Assembly (NCBI RefSeq): GCF_965638725.1
Contig: NC_134974.1
Coordinates: 434,001-498,000 of the forward strand
From: Aptenodytes patagonicus
Lineage: Eukaryota > Chordata > Aves > Sphenisciformes > Spheniscidae
Length of the DNA: 64,000 nt
Reading direction: 5' to 3'
The notes below the pieces were generated by a model. The model worked only from the letters and a program-made list of their open reading frames with translations, was not told where the DNA came from and made no database searches. The position numbers were made by a program, and so were the translations under genes. This document shows, piece by piece, positions 54,240 to 64,000 of this stretch; position 1 is the first letter of the stretch; every line of letters starts with the position of its first letter.

Positions 54240-55080
54240 TCTTGTCCGCAGCTGCCTCGGGTTTGGTTCCTCCGCTGGCTCTCAGCCTGGTTTCCTCGCA
54301 CCGCTGTGTGTCGGCGTGGCTGAGAGCGGTCCCGCTCGCTCAGCCAGGCTGCGGCAGAACCTGGGGTGGGTTCTCCGCCTCGCTGGTGCCCAGGGAGGCT
54401 CGGCGTGGGCTGGCAGAGCGCGGCCAGGGCGGGGAGGCAGCCACTGACACACCACACCCCCCCCCCCCGCCGCCTCGCAGGGAAAATGTGCTGACGGCGT
54501 CTCTTCTGCCTGGACCTGCAAGGGAGGAAAATCCCAGCGGAGCTGGGCGGGTTGGAGCAGGCTCTGGTGCCGCAGGGGTTTGGCCCAGCCGGAGGGAATG
54601 GGGGGGGGGGGGCTGTGGGGGTCCCCGCGGCTGGCAGGGGGATGCACCGGCACGTGGGGCTCCGTCGGGTGATGGGGGGGGGGGGGGGGGGGGGGCTGCG
54701 GAGGGCAACGCTCTGTCCCTGACTGCTGCTGAGCCCCTGCGCTGGCACAGCCGAGGTTGCCGGCGCTTGGCAGGGGAACAAAGGCACATCCGTACCCTCC
54801 CCGCGACGGGCGGGGGGGGGGGGAGCCACCGGGCACCGGGGCTGCCGCGGGGTGGGGGGGTGGCCGTGGGAAGGGCCCAGGCTCCGCGAGCCGTGGGAGG
54901 GCTGGCCAGGCCTGCTCCCACGCCGGCCCCCCCCCCCCCCGCCGCGGCCGGACGCGGAGGAAACCAGATGCTTCCTGCGGCCCCGGCCGCCGCCGACAAA
55001 GCCCGGCGCTTCCTGCGGCACCGGGCCCGGCCCGGGGGGGCCCGCCCCGCCCCGCCCGCAGGGGGCGCCCCGCAGCCTCC
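54240..55080. other. Intergenic, KRTCAP2 to DPM3
   Basis: No supported gene. GC-rich with a G21-type run near 54674-54694 and C-runs near 54458-54470 and 54929-54941. Merges on the right into the DPM3 promoter. Confidence 0.6.
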
Positions 55081-55083
55081 CGT

Positions 55084-55166
55084 CGCGCATGCGCCATGAG
55101 ACGCGGCGCGGCTCCGCACTACAGCTCCCAGCGGCCCCCGCGCTGCGGCGCGCTGCCGTGACGTCA
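55084..55166 (+). promoter_or_regulatory. DPM3 promoter: NRF1, ZNF143/THAP11 and CRE sites
   Basis: Three housekeeping promoter motifs in about 80 bases: GCGCATGCGCC (about 55085-55095, NRF1), ACTACAGCTCCCAG (55118-55131, ZNF143/THAP11 type) and TGACGTCA (55159-55166, full CRE). They lie about 290-360 bases before the DPM3 start codon. A donor-like CCAG|GTGGGG near 55215 and the acceptor CGCAG before GCCGCCATG at about 55443 suggest a 5' UTR intron. Confidence 0.75.
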
Positions 55167-55449
55167 TCCTCGCGACGGGGGGGGGAGAGCGGGCGCTGGG
55201 CCCGGGACTGATCCAGGTGGGGGGCGGGGGCCGGTACCGGCAGCCGGGGGCGGTACCGGTTCTTCGGCGGGCTCGGAGGGGGCCGGGGCCGGGGCCCGGC
55301 GCCTGATAGCGAAGGCCCGGAGGGATTCAGGGCTGGGCCCTGTTCGGGAGGCCCCGGAGGGGACCGGGCCCGGCCCGGTCGGGGGGGGGGGGGTGGCTGC
55401 GGGGCGCGGGTCGGTCCGGCTCTCACGGCCCCTCTCTCCGCAGGCCGCC

Positions 55450-55728
55450 ATGACCAAGCTGGGGCAGTGGCTGTGTGGACTCGCCCTGCTGGGCTCGGCC
55501 TGGGCCGCGCTGGCGCTGGCGCCGCCGGGGCTGCGGCCGCCGGCCCCGTACCGGCAGGCCCTGCTGCCCCTGCCCGTCTACCTGCTGGTGGCCTTCGGCT
55601 GCTACTCCCTGGCCACCGTGGGCTACCGCCTGGCCACCTTTAACGACTGCGAGGAGGCGGCTGCCGAGCTGCAGGAGCACATCAGCGCGGCGCGGGCAGA
55701 CCTGCGCCAACGAGGGCTGCGCTTCTGA
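55450..55728 (+). CDS. DPM3: DPM3, dolichol-phosphate mannosyltransferase subunit 3
   Basis: Single coding exon, 92 residues, the same length as human. DPM3 is the ER membrane tether that holds and stabilises the catalytic DPM1 subunit; the complex makes dolichol-phosphate-mannose for N-glycans, GPI anchors and O-mannose. Starts [16 protein letters not shown] (first span), then [19 protein letters not shown] (second span), then the cytosolic coiled segment [15 protein letters not shown] ending [11 protein letters not shown], which is where human DPM3 contacts DPM1. The Kozak context GCCGCCATGA is strong. The start follows an acceptor-like CAG, so the 5' UTR is probably spliced. The poly(A) signal starts five bases after the stop codon. 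Confidence 0.97.
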   Translation: MTKLGQWLCGLALLGSAWAALALAPPGLRPPAPYRQALLPLPVYLLVAFGCYSLATVGYRLATFNDCEEAAAELQEHISAARADLRQRGLRF

Positions 55729-55732
55729 CCCC

Positions 55733-55738
55733 AATAAA
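55733..55738 (+). promoter_or_regulatory. Poly(A) signal of DPM3, almost touching the stop
   Basis: AATAAA begins four bases after the TGA at 55726-55728, so the 3' UTR should be only about 20-30 bases. Confidence 0.85.
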
Positions 55739-55744
55739 GCTGAG

Positions 55745-58340
55745 GGACGGTGGCTGCCTGTGGTGTACGGTGCTCCCAGGGGGCCAGGGCGCGGGGGGAG
55801 CAGGGGGCCTCCAGCTGGGGCTCCCCTGGGCGGTGCCGCCCTGGTCGGGGGCAGCAGGCGGCCGAGGACCCCGGGACGCTGCTCGAAGCCGCGCTGGTGG
55901 GAAATCGGTCATCTCTCCCCAGGGCGAGGCTGGTGTCTGGGGAGCTCCACGCAGAGGAGGGGTCTCCACACAGGCCCGGGTCCCTTCTCAGTACTCCCAC
56001 CAACCTGCAGAGGCTGCAGAGAGCCCACCCCATCCCAGCCTGGCCTCTCCCAGCTTCTTGGAGCTTGGCTCTAGAGGCAGGGATGCGAGGTGGCGAGGAC
56101 AGGATCAGGCCTCACCCTGCAGGCCCGCGGCGCTGGGTAGCACTGCAGGCAGAGCGCGTTCCCAGCTGCCCTTCAGATGTGGTTCGCACCGTCAGGTGGG
56201 AGCTGGAGAAGACTCATCCTGGCCCCGCTGGCCAGTTTCCAGGGGAAGGAGGAGAGAGGCTGGCTGGGTGGAGCAGGTGGTGCAGCCTTTAAAATGCAGA
56301 GTGCCCAGAGCCTGTGGTCTCCCCCGGCCTGCCGGGGCGGCTCAGCCCACGCCGGGGGGCTGCTCCCCGCTCCTGCCGGCGCAGCGGCTGCAGCTGCCAC
56401 TCCTCTGCCTCCACCTTCACGGGCAGCGGCAGGCAGACACGCCAGAGCACCGCGCTGGGCTCCTCCAGGAAGGGGGACGGACGCCCTGCGGCGGAGGTGT
56501 CCCTGCTGCGGGCAGGGGAGGGCCTGCCTGGCCTCTGGCCGGGGGTGCCCCTCTGGCCGGGGGTGCCTGAGACCCGGCGCTGCCGGCCTGGCTGGAAGAG
56601 CTGCGCGGCTGGTGGTGATGCATGCCGGGGCCTGCCTTCCTGGCAGCCTCCCCGGCTTCTTCGCATACCAGCCAAAGGACTTTCTTGTTTTTAATTATCG
56701 GCTGCGCATCCTTCTGCAAAAAGGAGCAGTTGGTATCATGAGGGAGGACTCGGGCTAATTAGCAGGAGCGACTAATTAGCTGTTTCCTGAGCAACAATGG
56801 CAGCTCAGAGCAGGGTGGGCAGCTCCCGCGGTCTCGCCTGTGCGCAGCTGTTTGTGGGGTGGCACCACCCCAGATTCGGTGAAGTGGCGCCTTTCTGGGG
56901 CAGGGACTGCAGCCTTGGCACAGGGCAGGGACTGCAGCCCTCCATATGGGCTACTCGCAGCCCTCTGGGCTGCTGACGGCCATCCAGGGGCTACTCACAG
57001 CCCTCTGGCAGCTCGGCAGGCAGCAGTACGGCGGCAGTGCCTCCCTGCACGGACATGTGCCTGCTGCGGGCACTCGCGTCCCGGGGAGATGCTCCGCTCG
57101 CCTCCAGCCTCGCGTGTGGGGCCGCGTCACAGCCGCTCCTGCCAGCCGCTCGTGGCACATGCCAGCCGGAGCGACCGGTTGGCAGCCAAGTTTCTGCCTG
57201 GTGCGTCAGCGGGGAAAGCTGCCCTTTCCCAAGGCGGTCAGTCCTCCAGCAGCGCCTTCGCCCAGGCTAGGAGCTGCACCTCGGTGCTGGGGGGGGAGCG
57301 GGGGGGCTACTCCCCACTGGGAAATGGGGCTGCAGCGGCTGGGGGAGCGAGCGTGGCCCCGGGGCGAGTCCCTGGGGCAGAGACACCTGCAAGCGCAGCC
57401 GGTGGGGGCAAGGGGAGCCCCGGCTCCACCGCAGCAAGACGGAGCGTGCCGGGTGAGCCCAGCAGCCGCGCCAGCTGGGGCTGCACGCCACAGCGCAGCG
57501 AGAGCTTGTCTTCCCCTCCAGCCACTGCTCTCGTCTCGGCCCCATTATTGCCGCTCGCCTCCTTATTGATTTTTCCCAGGCCACGTCGCAAGGTGTAAAC
57601 GAGCGTCTGAGCTGTAGCACAGGCTCTGCCAAAGTCCTCGTCACCGCTTCCTTAATCCGGCCTGCGTCATCCAGGATGGAGGACCTGCCTGCACCGACGG
57701 AGACGGGGCTCCTCGCCCTGGCGGGGTCTCTTGTCCTGGCGGGGGGGGGTCGTGTTTCACAAGGCTCCACTGTCTGTTGTGTAATTTGGTCACCCAAATG
57801 CGCTCCTGTCCCTCTGCTGATGCACTTGCCTGATGATAACTTCATTCCGGATCACTGTTAATTTGTTAATCGAGTTTGGGTCGATGCCAACGGCCGCCTG
57901 ATTTGTGCACGCTCAATCGTTGTGGTTTTAGTGAGGGTTTTAATTGATTATAAGTTTGTCGGTACGATGGCGGGTAGCAAGCCCCATGTCCAAGCTGCAG
58001 AACAGACTTTTCTTTCTCCGATGTGACCAGTGTCCCCAGGCTGCTGCTCGGTGGGGGGGGTGGGTGTCAGAGCAGCCTCCCCAGGCAGTGCTGCTGCCCC
58101 CAGTGCCCCCTCCCTGCCCCAACCCAGCCCTGTGCCCGCTGCCTTCCCAGGGCCAGGGCTGATGCTTCCTTGCTGCCGGAACGTGGGTGCTGCTGGAGGA
58201 TGTGTTGCCAGAGCCCAGGGGGTGCCAGGATGAGCCCCCAGCATTCTGGGGACAAAGCGGCTGTGGGGACAAGAGCCATCCTGGCCTCCACAGCCAGCAC
58301 ACCAGGAGGGAGGGGACAACAACCAGGCGCTGGGAAGAGT
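55745..58340. other. Intergenic, DPM3 to SLC50A1 (convergent 3' ends)
   Basis: 2.6 kb without a supported gene. 57830-57980 is distinctly A/T-richer than its surroundings (several TTAAT and TTTGT stretches) and could be a conserved non-coding element. 56940-57010 holds a short duplicated GGGCTACTC-CAGCCCTCTGG phrase. Nothing else recognised. Confidence 0.55.
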
Positions 58341-58346
58341 CTCTGA

Positions 58347-58352
58347 TTTATT
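58347..58352 (-). promoter_or_regulatory. Poly(A) signal of SLC50A1
   Basis: TTTATT on plus, AATAAA for SLC50A1, about 440 bases past its stop. Confidence 0.8.
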
Positions 58353-58793
58353 AAAAGGCACTTAAATTCGTACAAAAGAGACACAGGGCTGCCCTGCAGC
58401 CCCAGCCCCGTGCTGGGGCAGAGCCATGGGCATGGAAGACCGTCCAGGGGGTCCCCAGGGACAGGCGGGGTGCCTGGGGACTTGGGGTAGGGGGGCTCCC
58501 GGCACCCCAAAGGCATTGTTGAGACCAAACCATCACCGAAAGACCAAGGGCTGGAGGGATGCTGACGAGGGCGACCCACGGCGGCAGAGGCAGGAGGTGC
58601 CCTCCTGGGGCCTCGGTCCTGCCAGGAACAGGTGGCACTTGGCTGAGGGGGACAGCAGTGCTGCAGTGTCACCCGGGGCTCGGTGGCTGGGGCTGGTCCA
58701 CGCTGGAGCAGACTGGTAAGGCGGGGGCTGGGGGAATCCTTCACTGGTCCACGAGCGCATGGGCTCCTTCCTCGGGGGGTCGGCAGGGCCCCC

Positions 58794-60651
58794 TCAGGCG
58801 TGCAGGGGTCTGTAGGGCTTGTCCTGGCCCGGCGGGTACCGCCAGAAGAGCCAGAACCGCATGACGCTGGTGACAATCCCCGGCACATTTGGGACCTGCA
58901 GGAGGACATGGCGGGGGGGGGGGCGCAGATCTACCCAGCTCGCGGCACTGCTGCCCTCCCCCACTGCTGCTCCACCAGCCCCGTGTTGCCGCGGGAGATT
59001 TATTGGCCTTATACCATCTAATTAATTAAAATCAATACTCATCTTGCTGAGCCTAGTCACGGGCTCTGCTGTGTGACACACATGATGCTGGATGGGGGGC
59101 CGGCCCAGTGCCAACCGCTCAGCTGAACACCGGGGGGGGGGGAGATGGGATGGAATGGGATGGGACGGGACAGGCTGGGACGGGATGGGATGGGATGGGA
59201 TGGGACGGGATGGGATGGGATGGAATGGGATGGGATGGGACGGGACAGGATGGGATGGGATGGGACGGGACGGCATGGCATGGCATGGCATGGCATGGCA
59301 TGGAATGGAAGAGCATCTCTTGGCTGCCCGCTGCCCCAACCCACCGTGATGTAGGGGTCACGGAGCTGCAGGCCATATAGCGTCCAGCTGGTGGAGGCCA
59401 GGAAGGTGGCGATGGTCAGGGGGAAGGACAGGCAGCGTGTCGACTTGGTCCGGACAATCTTGGCCTGCAGAAACAAGTGTCAGGCTGGTCCCGGGCTGGG
59501 CAGCTCCGGCGCCGCCACCGTGGCCCTCCCCCGGAGCTGCCGCCCAGCCCCACGCACCAGGTCGGCCAGTGGCGAGAGGTACATGCTGATGGTGAAGATG
59601 CTGCAGAAGAGCCCCAGGCGCGCCAGGCGTGTCCGCATATCGGCAATCAGGAGGGTGAAGTAGCCATAGCCGGCGGCCAGCACAGCCAGGAGCAGCAGGC
59701 TCCGCAGCAGCACAGGGCGCTGGGGCAGAGAGGAGGGGGACGGTCAGGGGGAAGGTCCCCCCCGTCTCCCCCATCGACTGAGGCAGGCCGGCCCCCACCT
59801 TCGCAGGGCTGTAGTAGAGGTATGCCAGGATGTAGAGGGTCTGCAGGGCCGCCCCGATGGTGTTGACGGCGATCAGCGTCCAGTCCTGCTTCAGGCAGCC
59901 GTAGCCCAGCCAGCTCAGGTTGCTGCAGGGCAAATGGCACAGGCACTTGCTGCCACGGCCTGGGGGCTTCTGCCCTCCCCCACCGCCATGTAATGTCCCC
60001 CACAACTGCTTGTGACACCCCCCCCCCCCCCGACCCCGCTGTACTTGACATCGGTGGTGAGGAAGGGCAGGAACTGGATGTTCTCCACGCTCTTGGTTGC
60101 CAACATCTGGCGCAGGTCGGACCTAGGGAGAGCAGAGGGGAGCAGCCTCCTGGGTGCCCAGCACCATGGGGGGGGGAATGCAGTGCTGGGGGGGGGCCTA
60201 CAATCCTTGCAGCCGGCAGGCACCCCCCCCAAAAATGTGCACCCTGAAATACTTCCAGCCCCCCCACTGCACTTGTGACCACCCCTCCTCCAGCCCCTAC
60301 ACCCTCAGTGCCCCCTCCCCACACACACACCCCATTCCCTGGCATCCCTTGCCTTCAGCTTTGGCACCCCCCAACCTGGCCCCAGTGCCTGCCGCACTAC
60401 ACCCCCCCACCCCCCCCCCCAAATTCCTCTCCCATTGTACCCCCTGAACTGGACCCTTGGACACCCCAGACCCCCCCACCCCCCCAGCCCCATGGCCCCC
60501 ATTGCACCCCCAGCCTGGCCCTGCTGCCCGCCCCCGTCTCCCCCCCACCGCCGGTGCCGCGCAGGGCCTGGAGCCTCCCGGGCGCTCACAGGCCGGTCCC
60601 GAACATGGCGAGGGTGCAGGCCAGGCAGGCGGCGGCGAGGAGCTGGGCCAT
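58794..60651 (-). CDS. SLC50A1: SLC50A1 (SWEET1), sugar transporter
   Basis: The sole animal SWEET protein: a seven-span membrane carrier made of two three-helix MtN3 bundles joined by a linker helix, moving glucose in the Golgi and plasma membrane. Exons: 60651-60590, 60122-60045, 59922-59799, 59719-59558, 59464-59345, 58895-58794; 215 residues (human 221). Recognisable stretches: SVENIQFLPFLTTDVNNLSWLGYG, shortened here to QFLPFLTTD and NNLSWLGYG, and NTIGAALQTLYILAYLYY in bundle one; GLFCSIFTISMYLSPLADL, KSTRCLSFPLTIATFL and WTLYGLQLRDPYI in bundle two. The N-terminus (MAQLLAAACLACTLAMF) is about six residues shorter than human. The donor of exon 2 (GTACAG) is weak. Intron 5 holds a GGGAT/ATGGC pentanucleotide array. 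Confidence 0.95.
59150..59310 (+). repeat. (GGGAT)n/(ATGGC)n pentanucleotide array in SLC50A1 intron 5
   Basis: About 160 bases of TGGGA units with GGGAC variants, switching to ATGGC units near 59270. On the minus strand this is a CCCAT/GCCAT array. The ATGGC unit recurs at 18822-18862 and GGGAT units near 20303-20340 in GBA1-C intron 4. Confidence 0.92.
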
Positions 60652-61640
60652 GCCGGGCCGCGGCACCGGGCACCGGCGGCGACGGGGAGCGGGGGCGGCG
60701 CTGCCCGCGACGGGGCGGGGCGGGACGCACTACCGGGGAGGGACCGGCCGCGACACCGGGCGGAGGGGGCCGGGCCGGCAGCCTGCGGGGCGCCCCGCCG
60801 CGTCGGGCCGAGCAGCCCCGACACCACCGCGATGGGCAGGGGCCGGCCCACGGGGCACCCCGGGCAGCCCCCAACGGCGGGCGGGGACGCCCACCTCCGG
60901 TGTCCCGTGTCCTCAGGACCCACCTCCCCAGGACTCCACATCCCCGGGACCCCAGATTTCAGGGGCCTCATGTCCCTGTGACCCCAGGACCCTGCATCCC
61001 TGGGGGCCCCCACCCCCAGATCCCATATGCCTGGGGTCCCACATCCCCATGATCCAAGCTCCCCAAGATCCCACCTCCCCAGGACCCCGCAACCCCAGCG
61101 GGGGTCTCCCACCTCAGGGGTCTCACATCTCTTGTGATCCCCATGCCCTGAGGTCCCACATCCCTGTATCCCTCAGATCCCACATTCCCAGGACCACATG
61201 TCCCCAGGGACACTCCACCCCCCTGGGGGTCCTGGGGTGCAGCCAGGCTGTCTCCCCTGACCAGCCCCAGGGGGCTCCAGTCACACCTCAGCCCCCCCTC
61301 CCCCCCCCCCCCCGCGGGGTCTGTCCCATGGGGGCAGCCACTGCCCCAGGCCTTGAAGCTCATTCCAGTGTAGGGGGGACAGGGGAAAAACCGCTCCCCC
61401 AGCCCCTGGGAGGGCTTTGTGTCACCAGATAAAAACAAGTGATAGCGTCAGCCCCGCTGTGGCACTTTTCCACTTCAAAGCCCTATGCAAACACCAGCCA
61501 ATTAATTAATTAACCAGCACAAACACCCCGCATGGGCCATTCCTCCTTCCAAGGCCAGGCATAGCCAGGAGAGCCCAGCCCCACAATGTGGGGGGACAGG
61601 CCCCTTGCCCCCCCCCCCCCCGCCACAGGTGCTCAGCATG
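60652..61640. other. Intergenic, SLC50A1 promoter and repeat-rich spacer
   Basis: 60652-60880 is a CpG-rich SLC50A1 promoter. 60900-61210 is a degenerate tandem array of CCCCAGGACCCCACATCCC-like units. The rest, up to the EFNA1 poly(A) signal, has a C-run at 61298-61312 and another at 61608-61621. No gene seen. Confidence 0.6.
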
Positions 61641-61650
61641 GTCTTGGTTA

Positions 61651-61656
61651 TTTATT
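61651..61656 (-). promoter_or_regulatory. Poly(A) signal of EFNA1
   Basis: TTTATT on plus, AATAAA for EFNA1, about 740 bases past its stop. Confidence 0.75.
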
Positions 61657-62391
61657 CAAGACAATCATATAAAAACTCCCGTGTTAGAAAGCTGTACAAA
61701 TGAGGGCAGGTAAAACACCCCATGCAGGGTGCTGCTGGGGGGGGTGCCCCTCCAGCACCAGGCAGAGGGGAGGTCCAGGGTGGGGGCAGCTCTTGCCACC
61801 CCCATGTGCGGTGGGGCAAAGTATGGGGAAGGGGCACAGCATGGTGGGGAAGAGGGCATTTCCTACAGCCCCGCTCCGCTGGCTGCCAGGCATCTCAAAC
61901 ACATCCAGGCTCCCAGAGCCCGTGATGCCAAGGGATCGTGGCCCCAGGGCACTGCTGCAGCCAGCACCAGTGGCATCCGGCTGGCTGCAGAGCCAGCACC
62001 GCATCCCCGCCTGCGGGACACATCACAGTCTGAGCCCACAGCAGAGAGACGTGAGGGCCAACCGTGGGCGAGCTCAGCTCCTGGGGCAGGGGTGCCAGCC
62101 CCCCGTTCCCCTCCAGTCCAGGGCATGCAGCCCCTCCAAGCCCTGGGCTTGTGCTCAGTCTCTGGCTGCCGAGAGCACCCTGCCTGCGAGGGCCGGGGCA
62201 GCCCGAGGGCTTTGGCTGCTCAGCTCATCTTCGGGCCCTCTGGCCCTGTAATACTGACAAATCCTTTCCTCGCCCAGACGTGTGCAGGGAAGGCCGCCCC
62301 AGGGCACACGTGAGGACCACAGGGGTCCCAAGCATCCCAGCTCTGTCCCCAGCGGATGCAGCCTTGGTCCATCCGGGCACAGGGAGGTGGC

Positions 62392-63469
62392 TCACAGCCC
62401 CTGCGGCACCAGGAGGGGCAGGAGGAGGCTGATGAAGGTGAAGGGGCTGCTGCCCCTCATTGCCGAGTTCTGCCCCACACTCCTCAGCACGTGTGCGGCT
62501 GCATCATCTGAGGGGAGAGAGGAGCTGTGAGTGTCCCCAAGGGAGGTACCATGCCCCAAGCCAGCACCGCATCAGCCCACGCAGGGGCTGCCACCCGCCC
62601 TGCTGCCCAATTCCCCCCCGGGAGAGCAGCTGGGCTCAGCCCAGCTCTCCTGCCAGCCCCACGGCCACCCAGACCCATCTGCACACCTGCAGCCACCAAC
62701 CTACCTGCCTGGATCCTCCCCTTCTGGGTAGAGGCAGGGACAGGCGGTGCCTGAGCTGCAAAGCAAACACAGGGTCAGACTGGTGAAGGGCAGCTCCCCA
62801 ACCCCCTGCAGCCAGGTTTCACGAGAGGCCATCCCCCCCCCCCCCAGCCACTGGCACCTTCCCGGCCAAGCCACACACACCCACCCCCCGGGGCTGGCAG
62901 GGGGCCACGGCCCAGCCGTGACTCAGCTAAGGAAAGGCTGAGGCAGGCACCAACACTGTGAGCGGGAAGCAGGGGGGGGGACACAGGTGGCATGGGGGGG
63001 TGCACGGGGGTTCCAGGCGATACTCACTGCCTTTGCCAGCCACCGTCACCTTCAGCTTCAGGCACGCTTCCCCATGGTGGTGAATGGGCTTGGCTGCAAG
63101 GGAGGATGCAGGTTAGGGCGGGGGGGGAGCCCGGCAGGGACCCCAGCCCCACGGCAGACCCCCAGGCACTCACAGATATAGTAGTAGCTGTGCCCCTCCT
63201 TGAACTCCTTGCCCAGCGTGAAGGGAGTGAAGCGCTGGAACTTCTCTGAGAACTTCTCGGGGCCGTGCAGGGCGCTGGGCTTGTCGCACTCCCAGCGGAT
63301 CTGCTCCTTGGAGTGGGGCTTGCAGGCCTGGTACTCCTCGGGCTCCACCAGGTAGAGGGTGTAGCGCTCCATGGCATGGGGGTCCACGCTCCCCTCTTCG
63401 TAGTGTGGGCAGATGATGTCCAGGTAGTCGTTCAGGCGCACCTCCACTGTGTAGTCACTCCACAAGAAC
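62392..63469 (-). CDS. EFNA1: Ephrin-A1, 3' part (exons 2-5)
   Basis: GPI-anchored ligand of EphA receptors. Exons seen: 63469-63174, 63093-63028, 62755-62705, 62507-62392; the signal-peptide exon lies past the right edge. Exon 2 carries most of the ephrin receptor-binding domain: FLWSDYTVEVRLNDYLDIICPHYE, given here as LNDYLDIICPHYE, then MERYTLYLVEPEEY and KFQRFTPFTLGKEFKEGHSYYYI. Exon 3 gives SKPIHHHGEACLKLKVTV, where human has HQHEDRCLRLKVTV. The short exon 4 is the variable stalk. The last exon ends in a hydrophobic tail (SPFTFISLLLPLLVPQGL) suitable as a GPI signal, with Ser/Asn candidates for anchor attachment just before it. Three of the four domain cysteines are visible in these exons. 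Assigned to EFNA1 over EFNA3/A4 by sequence and by its place next to SLC50A1. Confidence 0.94.
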
Positions 63470-64000
63470 CTGTGGCAGGAGGGAGGCGGGGGTCAGACCC
63501 AGCAGGGAGAAGCCTGGGGGGGTTCCCCCTTCCCCTGCACTCCCAAATCCCCCCCCCGATTTAACAAGGCCAAAGGAGAACAGCCTCCTGCCCACAGCAG
63601 CTCTTTGGAGCCCGAGACAGACAACCTCTGGCCCACCCTTCCCCATGCAAAGCCCGGCAATGCCCAGGCCGGCTTTGGGAGGAAAAACCCCACCAGACCG
63701 GCCCCCCCCAGCACGGCTGGCAAGCACACCCCCCTTCTCAGCACTCTCCTGTGGCCCCAGCAGCCAGGCAGCAGGGAGGGGACCCGCTGGGACGCACACC
63801 CTGCCCGTCCCAAAGCTCCCGAAGCCAGGAGGCGTCGGCAGCGCTCTCCCATGGAACAGCCAGCCCGGCTCCAGCACCTGCTGCTCCCCACACCTCACCG
63901 GGGGCGGGGGACGGACGGGGACAGACTGGCAGCCGGCCAGGGGCCTCTGCGGGGTCCCCTCACCTCACTGGCTGCAGCACCCTCGGGAAGGCACGGCTGC
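63470..64000 (-). other. EFNA1 intron 1, 3' portion
   Basis: Runs from the exon 2 acceptor to the window edge. No coding exon matching the ephrin-A1 leader was found on the minus strand, so exon 1 is further out. Confidence 0.7.

Overview
The window comes from a bird genome, very probably a small GC-rich microchromosome. It carries a 3' CR1 LINE end of the avian/reptilian type, short introns, GC-rich exons and many G/C homopolymers. The gene order matches human 1q22 run in reverse: FAM189B/ENTREP3 - GBA1 - MTX1 - THBS3 - MIR92B - MUC1 - TRIM46 - KRTCAP2 - DPM3 - SLC50A1 - EFNA1. Relative strands are also conserved. This matches the part of chicken chromosome 25 that I recall, but the species cannot be named from the sequence alone. 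All exon models were built by eye from reading frames, GT-AG sites, exon phases and remembered human proteins.

Layout. 1-4320: 3' part of ENTREP3 (+), ending in a minisatellite-rich 3' UTR. 4350-22130: three complete, tandem, same-strand glucocerebrosidase (GBA1-like) genes, here called A, B and C. All have ten coding exons, and seven of these have the same length in all three copies. All keep both catalytic glutamates. A has a CpG-island promoter with a CLEAR/TFEB E-box, a GC splice donor and an intronic CR1 fragment. B is the most diverged around the active site and is a mosaic of A-like and C-like patches. 23870-26760: MTX1 (-), divergent from THBS3 (+, 28039-36043) across a shared CpG-island promoter. 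36453-36531: MIR92B (-) just past the 3' end of THBS3. 38700-43430: MUC1 (+) with TATA box, Thr/Ser/Asn-rich mucin exon, SEA domain with an intact GSVVV cleavage motif, membrane span and tyrosine-rich tail. 45880-52220: TRIM46 (-), divergent from KRTCAP2 (+, 52848-54149), which has a U12-type intron. 55118-55738: DPM3 (+). 58347-60651: SLC50A1/SWEET1 (-). 61651-63469: EFNA1 (-), whose first exon lies beyond the right edge.

How the genes relate. This is a dense housekeeping and signalling block rather than one pathway. GBA1 works in lysosomal glucosylceramide breakdown. KRTCAP2 and DPM3 are small ER membrane proteins of N-glycosylation and dolichol-mannose synthesis. MTX1 imports mitochondrial outer-membrane proteins. 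THBS3, MUC1 and EFNA1 act at the cell surface or in the matrix. The most unusual content is the triplicated GBA1 array: three apparently intact genes with patchwork gene conversion, only one obvious lysosomal-stress promoter element, and copy-specific changes at sites known from human Gaucher disease.
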